Shown piece after piece: positions 15,715-24,287 of a DNA stretch of 64,000 nt. The stretch is taken from positions 2,175,001 through 2,239,000 of the forward strand of contig NZ_AP027130.1 of NCBI RefSeq assembly GCF_027925145.1, in the 5' to 3' direction. Under the pieces are notes generated by a model. That model was not told the DNA's origin. It saw nothing but the letters and a program-made list of their open reading frames with translations, and searched no databases. The DNA comes from Thermodesulfomicrobium sp. WS (GTDB lineage Bacteria > Desulfobacterota > Desulfovibrionia > Desulfovibrionales > Desulfomicrobiaceae). The stretch's first letter is position 1. Each line of letters begins with the position of its first letter. Both the position numbers and the translations under genes were made by a program.

Positions 15715-16604
15715 GCCAGTCCTCCTCGCCCTCCACAGGTCAGAAGTACGGACTGGCGATGGTGTGCCGTGTTTGGGGCATCCCCAGATCGACGCATTAC
15801 GCGCGCAAGGCTTCGGCTCAGAAGAGCGCGCCCGGCCGCAGAGGGCCTGTCGGATTCCATAGCGACGACGAATTGCTCGACCACATAGCCGCCTGCATCC
15901 AGAGTTCTCCTTTCACTGGCGAAGGGTACCGAAAAGTGTGGGCCAGATTGCGCTTCGATGGAATCAGGACTTCGCCTCGGCGGACGCTTCGTCTCATGCG
16001 GGAGAACAACCTGCTTGCAGTGCGAAACCCTGGCCGGCCTCGCGGCCCCAAGGCGCATGATGGGACGATCAAGACAGAGCGGGTGGATGCGATGTGGGGC
16101 ACGGACATGACCACGACGATGACTGTGCGGGAGGGTAACGCATCGATCTTCCTGGCGGTGGACCACTGTTCTTTGGAATGTGTCGGCATTCATGCCGCCA
16201 AGTGCGGGACGCGTTTTGAAGCCCTGGAGCCCATTCGCCAGGGTGTACGCCACAGCTTTGGTGCCTTTGGCCCTGCGGTGGCTGAAGGCCTGACTCTGCG
16301 GCATGACAACGGCAGCCAGTACGTTTCCAGCGTGTTTCAAGAGGAGATTTCCTTTCTGGGTATTCAGAGTTCGCCGTCCTTCGTCAGAGAGCCCCAAGGC
16401 AACGGGATCGCGGAGCGGTTCGTTCGAACCCTGAAGGAGAACCTGCTCTGGATTCGGCGGTTCGACACGGTGGAGGAACTCCGCCTGGCTCTTTTGGAGT
16501 TCAAGGACACGTACAACCGGGAATGGATCATTGGGCGTCACGGCTACAAGACTCCAGCAGCGGTGCGGGCCATCCAGAAAGAGGCCGTAAACGTCGCAGC
16601 TTGA
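15711..16604 (+). CDS. IS3-family transposase OrfB (DDE integrase)
   Basis: 297 residues from ATG 15711; the open frame extends back to 15693 for a frameshifted fusion. The catalytic triad of the rve domain is visible: first D in W-G-T-D-M-T, second D in L-R-H-D-N-G-S-Q-Y, E in G-I-A-E-R-F-V-R-T-L-K-E. The N-terminal HTH-like H-Y-A-R-K and F-T-G-E-G-Y-R-K-V-W-A-R-L segments are also typical. No stop or frameshift disrupts it, so it may be active. Confidence 0.95.
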   Translation: MSQSSSPSTGQKYGLAMVCRVWGIPRSTHYARKASAQKSAPGRRGPVGFHSDDELLDHIAACIQSSPFTGEGYRKVWARLRFDGIRTSPRRTLRLMRENNLLAVRNPGRPRGPKAHDGTIKTERVDAMWGTDMTTTMTVREGNASIFLAVDHCSLECVGIHAAKCGTRFEALEPIRQGVRHSFGAFGPAVAEGLTLRHDNGSQYVSSVFQEEISFLGIQSSPSFVREPQGNGIAERFVRTLKENLLWIRRFDTVEELRLALLEFKDTYNREWIIGRHGYKTPAAVRAIQKEAVNVAA

Positions 16605-16653
16605 TGAACAAAAAACGTGTCCAAAAAACCGTAGACCGATACAAGGGTAAAAA

Positions 16654-17067
16654 ATGATCCAACTCACGCTTCCCGCAGAGCTCGAACGCCTCGGCACATT
16701 CCTTGAGATAATGGAGCGATTCGCTCATGATTTGGCCTTCCCTCCCGCAAGGGTCCACAAACTCATACTGATCCTGGAAGAAGCTCTCTTGAATATCGTC
16801 AACCACGCCTATGAGGAAAAAGGCGGCGAGGTGGAGGTTCGGTGTTGGGAGAAGGATGGCGCAATCACCATTGAGCTCAGGGACCAAGGACGTCCTTTCG
16901 ATCCCCTCTCCGTACCTGAACCGAATCTCTCTAATGATGTGAAGGAGAGACCCATTGGGGGATTGGGCGTCTTCCTCATCCGCAAGATTGCGGATGATAT
17001 GTCATACAGACGAGAAAATGGATTCAATATCTTCACTATAGTCTTTCAAAAAGAGAATAATCGTTAA
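16654..17067 (+). CDS. RsbW/BtrW-like serine kinase and anti-sigma factor
   Basis: 137 residues, a lone GHKL ATPase domain: N box E-E-A-L-L-N-I-V-N-H-A-Y, G1 box D-Q-G-R-P-F-D-P, G2 box I-G-G-L-G-V-F-L-I. Proteins of this size phosphorylate a STAS antagonist and bind a sigma factor or other partner. The STAS gene at 11964-12305 and phosphatase at 18043-19992 complete a partner switch. ATG 16654 has an AAGGG site. The IS end is only about 16 bases upstream, so transcription must start inside or across the IS. Confidence 0.9.
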   Translation: MIQLTLPAELERLGTFLEIMERFAHDLAFPPARVHKLILILEEALLNIVNHAYEEKGGEVEVRCWEKDGAITIELRDQGRPFDPLSVPEPNLSNDVKERPIGGLGVFLIRKIADDMSYRRENGFNIFTIVFQKENNR

Positions 17068-17084
17068 CTATGTGGATTTAAGCC

Positions 17085-18059
17085 ATGCGATATGGATGGC
17101 TCTTTGGACTTTTTCTCACACTATTTACCGGTACTACTTGGAGTGCTGAGATCACTTTTCTTCCTCAATGGGTGCCGCAGGCTCAATTCGCAGGCTATTA
17201 TATGGCACTCCATACCGGAATCTACGATCGCTACGGCCTTCATGTCACCATCCTCGATGGCGGGCCGGACAAGCCGCCGGATGCGTTCCTCACCGAGGGT
17301 CGCGTCGACGCCGCCACACTCTGGCTTGCCCAGGGGATCTTTCTGCGCAGCCATGGAGTGCCACTCGTCAATCTCGCCCAGATTGTTCAGCATTCGGCCC
17401 TCATGCTGGTGGGGAGAAAGGCCTCGATGGACACCGGGGGGATCAAAGCGTTACAAGGAAAGCGCGTGAGCCTCTGGGGCGGAGTGTTCTCGGTACCGGC
17501 GCAGGCGCTTTTCAAAAAGCACCATCTTACCGTCAAAGCGCTCCCCCAAGGTTTCTCGGTGAATCTCTTTCTCCAGGGGCTGGTCGACGTGACATCAGCC
17601 ATGTGGTATAATGAATATTATAAAATCTTGCTCTCAGGGCTAGACCCTGAAGAACTCACGACTTTCCCGTTCCGGGACATGGGATTCGACTTCCCCGAAG
17701 ACGGCATCTATGTTCTGGAGAAAACGTTCGAAGAAAATCCGGAGGTATGGCGGGCCTTTGTGGCGGCCTCCCTGGAGGGATGGCTGTACGCCTTCGCCCA
17801 CCCCGAAGAGACACTCGATGTGATCATGGCGAACCTCCTGCGGGTGCACGTGCCTGCAAGCCGCGTGCATCAGCGGTGGATGCTCGACCGAATGCGGGAC
17901 ATCATCCTTCCTTCCCATGGTGACGGAGAAATGGGAGTGCTGAAGGCGAATGCCTATGAAAACGTTGCGAGAACATTGCAACAACTTGATATAATTAATT
18001 ACATTCCTTCATACAATGAACTATATCGCGGAAAGAAAGAAGATGAAAAAGTACGATAG
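17085..18059 (+). CDS. Periplasmic binding protein, NMT1/THI5-like (NitT/TauT type)
   Basis: 324 residues with a signal peptide (1-20, ending T-W-S-A). The mature part has the NMT1-like signature: F-L-P-Q-W-V-P-Q-A-Q-F-A-G-Y-Y-M-A near the start, then Y-G-L-x-V-T-I-L-D-G-G-P-D, and W-Y-N-E-Y-Y-K. Such proteins normally feed ABC importers of pyrimidine-like precursors, taurine or nitrate. Here no permease or ATPase is adjacent. Instead the gene overlaps the next one, a membrane phosphatase with a periplasmic sensor domain. It may therefore act as a ligand-binding co-sensor that tells the phosphatase when to switch; this is inference. Confidence 0.85.
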   Translation: MRYGWLFGLFLTLFTGTTWSAEITFLPQWVPQAQFAGYYMALHTGIYDRYGLHVTILDGGPDKPPDAFLTEGRVDAATLWLAQGIFLRSHGVPLVNLAQIVQHSALMLVGRKASMDTGGIKALQGKRVSLWGGVFSVPAQALFKKHHLTVKALPQGFSVNLFLQGLVDVTSAMWYNEYYKILLSGLDPEELTTFPFRDMGFDFPEDGIYVLEKTFEENPEVWRAFVAASLEGWLYAFAHPEETLDVIMANLLRVHVPASRVHQRWMLDRMRDIILPSHGDGEMGVLKANAYENVARTLQQLDIINYIPSYNELYRGKKEDEKVR

Positions 18060-19992
18060 AAGCATTCAATTTAAATTCATTATAGCGATACTTTTCAGTT
18101 GTGGATTGCTGTTCACAGGAATTTTCCTGGTAAATTACTTCTATTCTCGGAATATCATAAAGGATTTGATCCAAAGAGACGCTGCCCATCTTGCCCTTGC
18201 CACGGTGAAAAGGATTGAACTTATCCTCTACGGTTTAGAGAAAGTGGCCATGAACGCCGCCGCAGAGTTGGCAGAAAAAACGGTGGATGAGGAAGCACAC
18301 GAGATGATCCGCAGAATAGTAGACCACAATGGTGAAATTTATGGAATGACCCTGGCAAATGACCCATCAATCACAGCCGGGACATTCTCTGCGCCGTACT
18401 GGTATCGAGGCGAACAGGGACTGCACTTCCGGTACCTCACGTACGACTACACCGTCTCCGATTGGTACATCATCCCTAAAGAGATGGGGAAACCCCAGTG
18501 GTCGGAGCCCTACTTCGACGTAGGGGGCGGCGAGTGCCTCATGACGACATACTCCGTGCCTTTCTATCGCCAAGTGAAGGGGGAGAAAGTCTTTGCCGGT
18601 GTGGTTACGGCCGATGTCTCTCTCACGTGGCTCCGAGAGATCCTCTCCTCCATCACCATTGGGAAAACCGGCTACATCTTCATCATAAGCCGAAACGGCA
18701 CCTTCATTTCCCATCCTGATGAACGCCTCATCATGAACGAGTCCATCTTCTCCGTCGCCGAGGCGAGGAACGATGCTGCGCTCCGGGACATCGGCAAACG
18801 AATGATCCGGGGAGAAAAGGGCAATGGGGCGTTGCAGGATTGGACGAACGGTGCCGACAGTTGGATCGTCTTTCATCCCTTTCCTCTGGCGGGATGGTCT
18901 TTGGGGATAGTTCTGCCAAAGAGCGAGCTCCTGGGAGACCTTTCGAAACTCAGCCACATGGTGGTGGTGCTCGGTGTAGGGGGGATGCTCCTCCTCCTGG
19001 TGGTGACCGTCCTCATCGGGAGATCCATTACCCGACCTCTTTTGGGGCTCACGCGCTCCGTTGAGCGCATCGCCGAGGGAGACCTCGACGCGCCGCTTCC
19101 CGTCATCTCCTCGCGGGATGAAATCGCCCGTCTCGCCACTTCCTTTGCCCACATGCAAAAGTCCCTCAAGCATTATATCAAGGAACTTGCCCAGACCATC
19201 TCTGAAAAGGAACGCATCGAAAGCGAACTCACCATCGCCCGGGAAATCCAGATGGGGATCCTCCCCAAGGTCTTCCCTCCCTTTCCCGAACGGAAGGAGT
19301 TCGACATCTACGCCCGACTCCAGCCGGCACGGGAAGTGGGCGGGGATTTCTACGACTTTTTCTTCACGGACAAAGATCACTTTTGGGTCGTCATCGGAGA
19401 TGTATCGGGGAAAGGTGTACCGGCGTCTCTCTTCATGGCGGTCACGAGGACCCTTCTCAAGGCAAAGGCGGAAGGTGCTTCCTCCCCTGGAGCGGTACTC
19501 GATGTGGTGAATCGAGATCTCAGCGCAGACAACCCTTCCCTCATGTTCGTCACCATCTTCCTCGGGATGCTCGATTGCCGCACTGGTCTCTTCACTTATG
19601 CCAATGGCGGCCATAATCCTCCCTACCTCCTGCGCCCTGGCGAGGATCCCCAGCCGCTTCTTTCCACAAAAGGCTTGGCACTGGGCGTGCAAGGGAGGTT
19701 CCAATACCGGGAGAACACGCTCACTTTGAAGGCGGACGATGCCCTTCTTTTCTACACGGATGGCGTGACAGAGGCGGTCAATGCACCAGGCGAACTCTTC
19801 TCTAGCCATAGACTGCAATGCCTCCTCGCAAAAAATGAGACACGTTCTCCCCTGGAGACGGTGGGACTTGTGGTGAAAGAAATCGAGGCCTTTGCAGGTG
19901 AGACTCCGCAAGCTGATGATATAACGGTCATGGTGATCAGGTTCCGTGGGCAAGGAACCGCGATGATGGATGCGCCTGCTCCCGGGGAGTAA
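18043..19992 (+). CDS. Membrane PP2C phosphatase with Cache sensor and HAMP (RsbU/BtrU-like)
   Basis: 649 residues from ATG 18043, which has a GGAAAG site; an in-frame ATG at 18016 lacks one. Layout: membrane helix (about 11-33), long periplasmic Cache-type sensor domain (W-Y-I-I-P-K; G-K-T-G-Y-I-F-I-I-S), second membrane helix (about 310-330), HAMP, linker coiled coil, SpoIIE/PP2C domain (about 415-635). Metal-binding aspartates lie in V-G-G-D-F-Y-D-F, V-I-G-D-V-S-G-K-G, F-Y-T-D-G-V-T-E-A and A-D-D-I-T-V. It should dephosphorylate the STAS protein in response to a periplasmic signal. It overlaps the binding-protein gene by 17 bases. Confidence 0.92.
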   Translation: MKKYDRSIQFKFIIAILFSCGLLFTGIFLVNYFYSRNIIKDLIQRDAAHLALATVKRIELILYGLEKVAMNAAAELAEKTVDEEAHEMIRRIVDHNGEIYGMTLANDPSITAGTFSAPYWYRGEQGLHFRYLTYDYTVSDWYIIPKEMGKPQWSEPYFDVGGGECLMTTYSVPFYRQVKGEKVFAGVVTADVSLTWLREILSSITIGKTGYIFIISRNGTFISHPDERLIMNESIFSVAEARNDAALRDIGKRMIRGEKGNGALQDWTNGADSWIVFHPFPLAGWSLGIVLPKSELLGDLSKLSHMVVVLGVGGMLLLLVVTVLIGRSITRPLLGLTRSVERIAEGDLDAPLPVISSRDEIARLATSFAHMQKSLKHYIKELAQTISEKERIESELTIAREIQMGILPKVFPPFPERKEFDIYARLQPAREVGGDFYDFFFTDKDHFWVVIGDVSGKGVPASLFMAVTRTLLKAKAEGASSPGAVLDVVNRDLSADNPSLMFVTIFLGMLDCRTGLFTYANGGHNPPYLLRPGEDPQPLLSTKGLALGVQGRFQYRENTLTLKADDALLFYTDGVTEAVNAPGELFSSHRLQCLLAKNETRSPLETVGLVVKEIEAFAGETPQADDITVMVIRFRGQGTAMMDAPAPGE

Positions 19993-19995
19993 AGC

Positions 19996-21360
19996 ATGGC
20001 GTTTCTCTTAAAGATCTTGAACGGGCCGCACGGGGGGGCAGAGGTGGCGCTGGATACGGGGACGCACCTCGTGGGTTCCGACGCATCCTGCGATTTCGTG
20101 CTTAACGATGCTGGTATCAAGGCACAGCACTGCCGCATTGAGGTGAGGGACGGCTCTCTGTCCATGATGCCCCTGGAAGGGACGGTGTGGAATGGCGAGA
20201 GGCGGTTTGAGAGCGGCGAGACCGTTTCGGTGGCGACAGGGACCCTCTACCGTCTGGGAACAACCATCGTGAGCTTTCTCCGTGAGGGAGAACCATGGGA
20301 GGATCCCGAACTCCCTCCTTTGCTTGCAGAAGAAACGCCAACGGAGCATCGGCCAAAGTCTCTTGGAGAGGATATTTCCGAGGGGGTTGGCGTAGGCGAG
20401 CCGCCGAAGACAGGGGGACGAAACGGCCCTTGGAGAAAGGGCGCAATGTTCATGACCATTGCAATACCCGTCGTGGCAGCCCTCTGCCTAGCTACATTTC
20501 ACCTTGGGCGCAGCAAGCTGGCGTTGCAGGAAGACGCTGCTTCTTCCCGGGCTGGAGCCACCCCTGACATACAGAGCCTCCGAAATCTGCTCACCGCTGA
20601 GGGGTATGCTTCGCTTCGCCTCGATGCCGGACCAGAGGGAGTTTTTGTGGTCGCAGGCGTGGTTCCGTCAGAGGCGCGGCGCTCGCATTTACGGAAACTC
20701 CTGGCCGCATGGGGACATCCAGTACGTCTCCAGGCGGTGACGGCACAGGAGGTGCGGGATGTAGTGACAACCCTCCTTGCCGGAACGACAGCGTTCGGGG
20801 GCGAGACAAGGTTGGATGAAGAAGGAGTTGTCCATGTTTCGGGATACCTTCCGAACAACCGAGATCTCGAGCAACTCCGGCATCTCTTGCGACGTGACCT
20901 GCCCGTGGATGACCTCCCCATCCAATGGCATATTCGAACGATCGAAGAAGCCGAGGAGGATCTCAGAAAACTTCTTGCAGAACAGCACCTAGATGGGCTC
21001 CAAACGAAACGGACAGATCGCGCCGTCTTCGTCAGCGGGGTTGTCCCCCCCGTGCACGAAGACGCGTATCGAAGTCTGGTGGAACGCTTCACAGCACTCT
21101 ATGGCCCTGGCATCCTAAAAGAAGTACAGGTGGAGGTGGCCCCAATACTTCCGCCCTCGTTCCAGATCGAAGCGATAATGCTGGGCTCCCGCCGGTTTGT
21201 CGTCACTACCTCGGGACGCCGAATAAAGGAGGGAGAAGAAGTGGGAGATGGCTATGTCATTGAATCCATCAAAAAGGATAAAATCGTGCTGCGGCGTGGA
21301 CAAGAGCCCCGCCAGACCATCGCCGTACAGCCGAGTATTGTCATGCAGCATACATGGTAG
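19996..21360 (+). CDS. sctD: T3SS inner-membrane ring protein SctD (YscD family)
   Basis: 454 residues. An N-terminal cytoplasmic FHA domain (1-100, with G-S-D-A-S-C-D-F-V-L and the following strands), a linker, one membrane helix (about 149-170) and a periplasmic part with BON/ring-building repeats (about 190-410). This is the YscD layout. SctD forms the outer of the two inner-membrane rings; its FHA domain faces the sorting platform. It starts three bases after the phosphatase stop, so the regulatory and structural genes are probably one transcript. Confidence 0.9.
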   Translation: MAFLLKILNGPHGGAEVALDTGTHLVGSDASCDFVLNDAGIKAQHCRIEVRDGSLSMMPLEGTVWNGERRFESGETVSVATGTLYRLGTTIVSFLREGEPWEDPELPPLLAEETPTEHRPKSLGEDISEGVGVGEPPKTGGRNGPWRKGAMFMTIAIPVVAALCLATFHLGRSKLALQEDAASSRAGATPDIQSLRNLLTAEGYASLRLDAGPEGVFVVAGVVPSEARRSHLRKLLAAWGHPVRLQAVTAQEVRDVVTTLLAGTTAFGGETRLDEEGVVHVSGYLPNNRDLEQLRHLLRRDLPVDDLPIQWHIRTIEEAEEDLRKLLAEQHLDGLQTKRTDRAVFVSGVVPPVHEDAYRSLVERFTALYGPGILKEVQVEVAPILPPSFQIEAIMLGSRRFVVTTSGRRIKEGEEVGDGYVIESIKKDKIVLRRGQEPRQTIAVQPSIVMQHTW

Positions 21361-21467
21361 GAGGCAGAGCACCGTCTCTTTTGGCACAACTACCAACGCT
21401 CGATGCGGCGAAGGACAAGGAATCCCTAACGAAGTAACAAAACAAAAGATGGGAAGGAGAATGAACA

Positions 21468-21692
21468 ATGGGAATCTCGCTGGACAACCTGTATAGCAAG
21501 ATGTCAACCTTTGTGGGGAATGCCGAGAGCAATCTCCAGACCCACATGGAGAACATGGACCCCAACAGCACCCAGGACCAGATGAAGCTCCAAATGCTCG
21601 TCCAAAAGTGGACCATGGCGACGAGTCTTTCGACCAATATGATGAACGTGTTGAAGGACGCGACAAAGGAAGTGATCCAGAACATACGCTAG
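21468..21692 (+). CDS. sctF: T3SS needle subunit SctF (YscF/PrgI family)
   Basis: 74 residues, all helical, with the needle-protein pattern: N-terminal helix, D-P-N-S (the P-x-x turn between the two helices; P-S-N-P or similar in relatives), then M-L-V-Q-K-W-T and a C-terminal helix ending in I-R. Polymerises outside the cell into the hollow needle. AAGGAGA site before ATG 21468. The 107 bases upstream contain TTGGCACAA, but spacing does not fit a sigma-54 promoter. Confidence 0.92.
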   Translation: MGISLDNLYSKMSTFVGNAESNLQTHMENMDPNSTQDQMKLQMLVQKWTMATSLSTNMMNVLKDATKEVIQNIR

Positions 21693-21717
21693 GTTCCCCG
21701 AGAAAGGAGATGCCCTG

Positions 21718-21951
21718 ATGAATGCGAAAGAAGAACTATTTCTGGATGTTGAAAAGAAACTCCTGGAGGATGACCACGGCGTGGCCAAAAAAGAACTGGA
21801 GATGTATCTCGAAGACTGGCGGGCACGAGTGAGGCGGCATATGGATGCAGGACTTCCTCCTGAGGAATTTTCCCGTTTTCAGCGTGCCGAGGAGGCCATG
21901 GACCGGGCCCGAGAGGTCATCGGCCGACTCTGGTCAATCCTCCACCCCTGA
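21718..21951 (+). CDS. Needle chaperone subunit, YscE-like
   Basis: 77 residues, two charged helices, no membrane segment. In Ysc-type systems a small coiled-coil protein (YscE, about 66 residues) and a TPR protein (YscG) together wrap the needle subunit in the cytoplasm to stop early polymerisation. This gene lies right after sctF and before the TPR protein at 21980, exactly where such a pair is expected. Sequence alone gives little, so the call is positional. Confidence 0.65.
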   Translation: MNAKEELFLDVEKKLLEDDHGVAKKELEMYLEDWRARVRRHMDAGLPPEEFSRFQRAEEAMDRAREVIGRLWSILHP

Positions 21952-21979
21952 AACGAGGGCATACGACGACGGAGGGACT

Positions 21980-22351
21980 ATGGAGTTCGAAAGTCGATTG
22001 GTAAAAGTGTTGATGGAGGCAGGAATTGCCGCTGGGGTGTATGGCTGGAAGGATGACGCAGAAAAAATCTTGCAGGGCCTTCTCAGTATGAGACCCAATG
22101 CCGAAGAACCGTACATCGGGCTTGCCCTGATACGGATCATGGCGGAGAGGCACGACGAGGCTGTACAGATGCTCCGCGATGAAGCGCTTCCGCTTCATCC
22201 GGAGAGTGATTTGCTCCGTGCCTTTCTGGCTCTTGCTTTGAAGCTTTCTGGGAAGAATCATGAAAGCGAACACATTGCAAAAAAGGTAACCGCAACGGAG
22301 AAAAACACAACCGCCGCACGTCTCGTCAGCACCATTCTCAGCGAGATGTAA
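21980..22351 (+). CDS. Needle chaperone subunit, YscG-like TPR protein
   Basis: 123 residues from ATG 21980, which directly follows GGAGGG; the longer frame from 21845 overlaps the previous gene. Three helical hairpins of TPR type (V-Y-G-W-K-D-D-A-E-K-I-L-Q-G-L-L; Y-I-G-L-A-L-I-R-I-M-A-E-R-H-D-E-A; L-R-A-F-L-A-L-A-L-K-L-S-G) match YscG/PscG in length (about 115) and design. It should bind the C-terminal helix of SctF together with the 21718-21951 product. Confidence 0.75.
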   Translation: MEFESRLVKVLMEAGIAAGVYGWKDDAEKILQGLLSMRPNAEEPYIGLALIRIMAERHDEAVQMLRDEALPLHPESDLLRAFLALALKLSGKNHESEHIAKKVTATEKNTTAARLVSTILSEM

Positions 22352-22379
22352 ATCAGGAGCGCGCCGCAGGGGAGGAAAA

Positions 22380-22802
22380 ATGATTGAATCCCTCCAAACG
22401 AAACAGGTGATGGAACAGGGCATCCAAGAGGCAAGTACGTCTCAGATGGCGCCGGAGAAGACCCCAGACGAGCAGGACGTGCACCACTTCGAAGCCGCCC
22501 TTGCAGACCCCCCAACAGAGAATATCCCCTCTCCAACGCCTTCGTATTCCTCAGACCAAGTATCATCGCCAGGAGACCGGATACTGCAATCTCTCGACGC
22601 CCAGAGGGAGTCGTTCCACAGTCACCTCAGCAATATAGATGCTGCTTTGAGCGGGCCATTAGGAGGAAAGGAAGTCTCACCAGCGGAGCTCCTCGGACTT
22701 CAATGGAAGCTCCAGCAAGCGACCGTGGAGTTGGAGCTCTCCACAAAGGTGGTGGAAAAAGGCAATGAGGGGGTTTCCACTCTCCTCAAAAATCAGGGAT
22801 AA
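22380..22802 (+). CDS. sctI: T3SS inner rod protein SctI (YscI family)
   Basis: 140 residues: disordered first 75, then the conserved C-terminal region L-L-G-L-Q-W-K-L-Q-Q-A-T-V-E-L-E-L-S-T-K followed by V-V-E-K-G-N-E-G-V and L-L-K, which fits the YscI/HrpB rod family closely. It forms the adapter between export gate and needle and influences substrate switching. Sits between the needle chaperones and sctJ as in Yersinia. Confidence 0.88.
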   Translation: MIESLQTKQVMEQGIQEASTSQMAPEKTPDEQDVHHFEAALADPPTENIPSPTPSYSSDQVSSPGDRILQSLDAQRESFHSHLSNIDAALSGPLGGKEVSPAELLGLQWKLQQATVELELSTKVVEKGNEGVSTLLKNQG

Positions 22803-22805
22803 ATA

Positions 22806-23600
22806 ATGGAACAGCCATATTCAAAACGCTGCCATCCTGCTTGGCGCTCGGTAATGCTCTTTTTTCTCTTGGCATTGTCGCTCCTTACAACCGGATGCAA
22901 GACACAGCTGTACAGTGGACTTGGAGAAGATGAAGTCAATGAAATGATGAGCCTCCTTCTCCAACAGGGCATTGCCTGCGAGAAGGCGCCTGGCCAGGAA
23001 CAGACCTTCGCTCTCATGGTGGATGAGAAAATGGTTGCGTCTTCCCTTGCCCTCCTCCAAGACTACGGCTACCCGAGGCCCAAATTCAAAACCATGGGCG
23101 AGATCTTCAAACGGGAAGGCATGGTCTCCTCGCCCATGGAAGAACGGGTACGCTTCATCTACGCCCTCTCCCAGGAGATCGCCCAAACCATCACCCAGAT
23201 TGACGGCGTGGTGGCAGCCCGCGTCCATATCGTCCTCCCGGAGAACAATCCGTTGAACGAAAAGACCCTTCCCTCCGCCGCCTCGATCTTCATCAAACAT
23301 CGTCCCGATGCCGACCTCGCCTTGCTCACACCACGCATCAAGGCCCTCGTCGCTCACAGCATCGAGGGCCTTACCTATGATCGTGTGGCCGTGGTGCTCG
23401 TGGAGTCCCAAATGTTCGGATCCTCAACGAGAGAACGCCCCCTTTCCCCTCCATCCAGGATGCCGCCATGGCTTCCGGCGGCGACGGGAGGAGCGGCGCT
23501 CCTCATAGGCCTGGGCCTGGGAGGAGGGATCGCCTTCCTTGTACTAAAGAAGCGTCCTCCCCGCCACACTTCCGATGCCTCTCTTCCTTCACAGCTCTAG
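22806..23600 (+). CDS. sctJ: T3SS inner-ring lipoprotein SctJ (YscJ/PrgK family)
   Basis: 264 residues with a lipoprotein signal (hydrophobic 17-29, lipobox L-T-T-G-C at 27-31). The two ring-building domains follow (Y-S-G-L-G-E-D-E-V-N-E-M-M; V-V-A-A-R-V-H-I-V-L-P-E-N-N), then a C-terminal membrane helix (about 227-248) and a basic tail. This is the standard SctJ layout; it forms the inner of the two inner-membrane rings with SctD. Confidence 0.96.
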   Translation: MEQPYSKRCHPAWRSVMLFFLLALSLLTTGCKTQLYSGLGEDEVNEMMSLLLQQGIACEKAPGQEQTFALMVDEKMVASSLALLQDYGYPRPKFKTMGEIFKREGMVSSPMEERVRFIYALSQEIAQTITQIDGVVAARVHIVLPENNPLNEKTLPSAASIFIKHRPDADLALLTPRIKALVAHSIEGLTYDRVAVVLVESQMFGSSTRERPLSPPSRMPPWLPAATGGAALLIGLGLGGGIAFLVLKKRPPRHTSDASLPSQL

Positions 23601-23609
23601 GATCCGATC

Positions 23610-24287
23610 ATGAACGGTTCCGCTCTCGCCCAGATTCTCAAGCGTGACGCCCGGCTGTTCGGCCAAATCGTCACGTGGCACCTTTTTCCCTTACGGTCCG
23701 CTCATAAGGCAAAGCTGGAGGAACACTTCGGGGAGAGCCTTCCGCTGGTTCGTCGCCTGGGAGAGCGAAGCCGGCGCTACGAAAAGGCTTTTTGCCGCCT
23801 CGTTCTCCGCCGGGAGGGGCTGGAAGACGATCCCTTAGAGGATTTCAGGAGACCGGAGGCGCAGTTCCTCCTTCCGGATGGCGCTTTCCTGGAACGGCTT
23901 TTTTTCCTCGTCGGCCTCGCTACGTATGGGAAGGCAACGGCGCGGGAGATCCGAGGAGAGCGGGTGCGGAAGCTCCTCTCCACCCTCGGCCAGGCAAACT
24001 ATCGCTTCGCCCTGAAAGAAGCATCGTTCTTCCCTCCCTGGGTGGCGCTGCACGACAAATTACCGGAGGAACTCGATGTGTTTCCTCAGAGGTGCATCGA
24101 AGAGGGGATGGCAATGTTTAAGAGCGCTCTGGGATCGGTGGAAAGGGGAAGCTCTCTTCGGCTTCGGCTGAAGCTCTCCCCATCGGTCGGTGCTCTCTGG
24201 GAAGGTGTCGAGCCGTCCGCTCTTAGGAAGGATCGGGCTTTCATCCTCGTACGACGGGTGATCAAACGGGAAGGAGGCGAACGATGA
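23610..24287 (+). CDS. sctK: T3SS sorting-platform protein SctK (YscK-like)
   Basis: 225 residues, soluble, Arg/Leu-rich, no membrane segment. YscK family members (about 210-225 residues) link SctD to SctQ and SctL at the cytoplasmic base. Identification comes from position between sctJ and sctL, length, and the pattern H-L-F-P-L-R-x-A-H near residue 25. The ATG of sctL overlaps its stop (ATGA). Confidence 0.8.
   Translation: MNGSALAQILKRDARLFGQIVTWHLFPLRSAHKAKLEEHFGESLPLVRRLGERSRRYEKAFCRLVLRREGLEDDPLEDFRRPEAQFLLPDGAFLERLFFLVGLATYGKATAREIRGERVRKLLSTLGQANYRFALKEASFFPPWVALHDKLPEELDVFPQRCIEEGMAMFKSALGSVERGSSLRLRLKLSPSVGALWEGVEPSALRKDRAFILVRRVIKREGGER

Larger units (their letters stand above)
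15266..16637 (+). mobile_element. IS3-family insertion sequence, apparently intact
   Basis: Two overlapping transposase frames are bounded by imperfect terminal inverted repeats. The left end at about 15266 contains GGTTTTCTTGGACAC, the right end at about 16637, read inward, contains GGTTTTTTGGACAC. The outer bases also match in part (GGT-TA-GG). I see no target-site duplication in the flanks. It lies between the activator and the kinase gene, its right end about 16 bases from the kinase start codon. Confidence 0.85.

Noticed and set aside
15266..16637. A target-site duplication around the IS element
   Set aside because: No matching 3-5 base pair repeats could be found for any reasonable choice of ends.
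21361..21467. TTGGCACAA upstream of sctF as a sigma-54 promoter
   Set aside because: The nearest downstream GC is 13 bases from GG, not 10.
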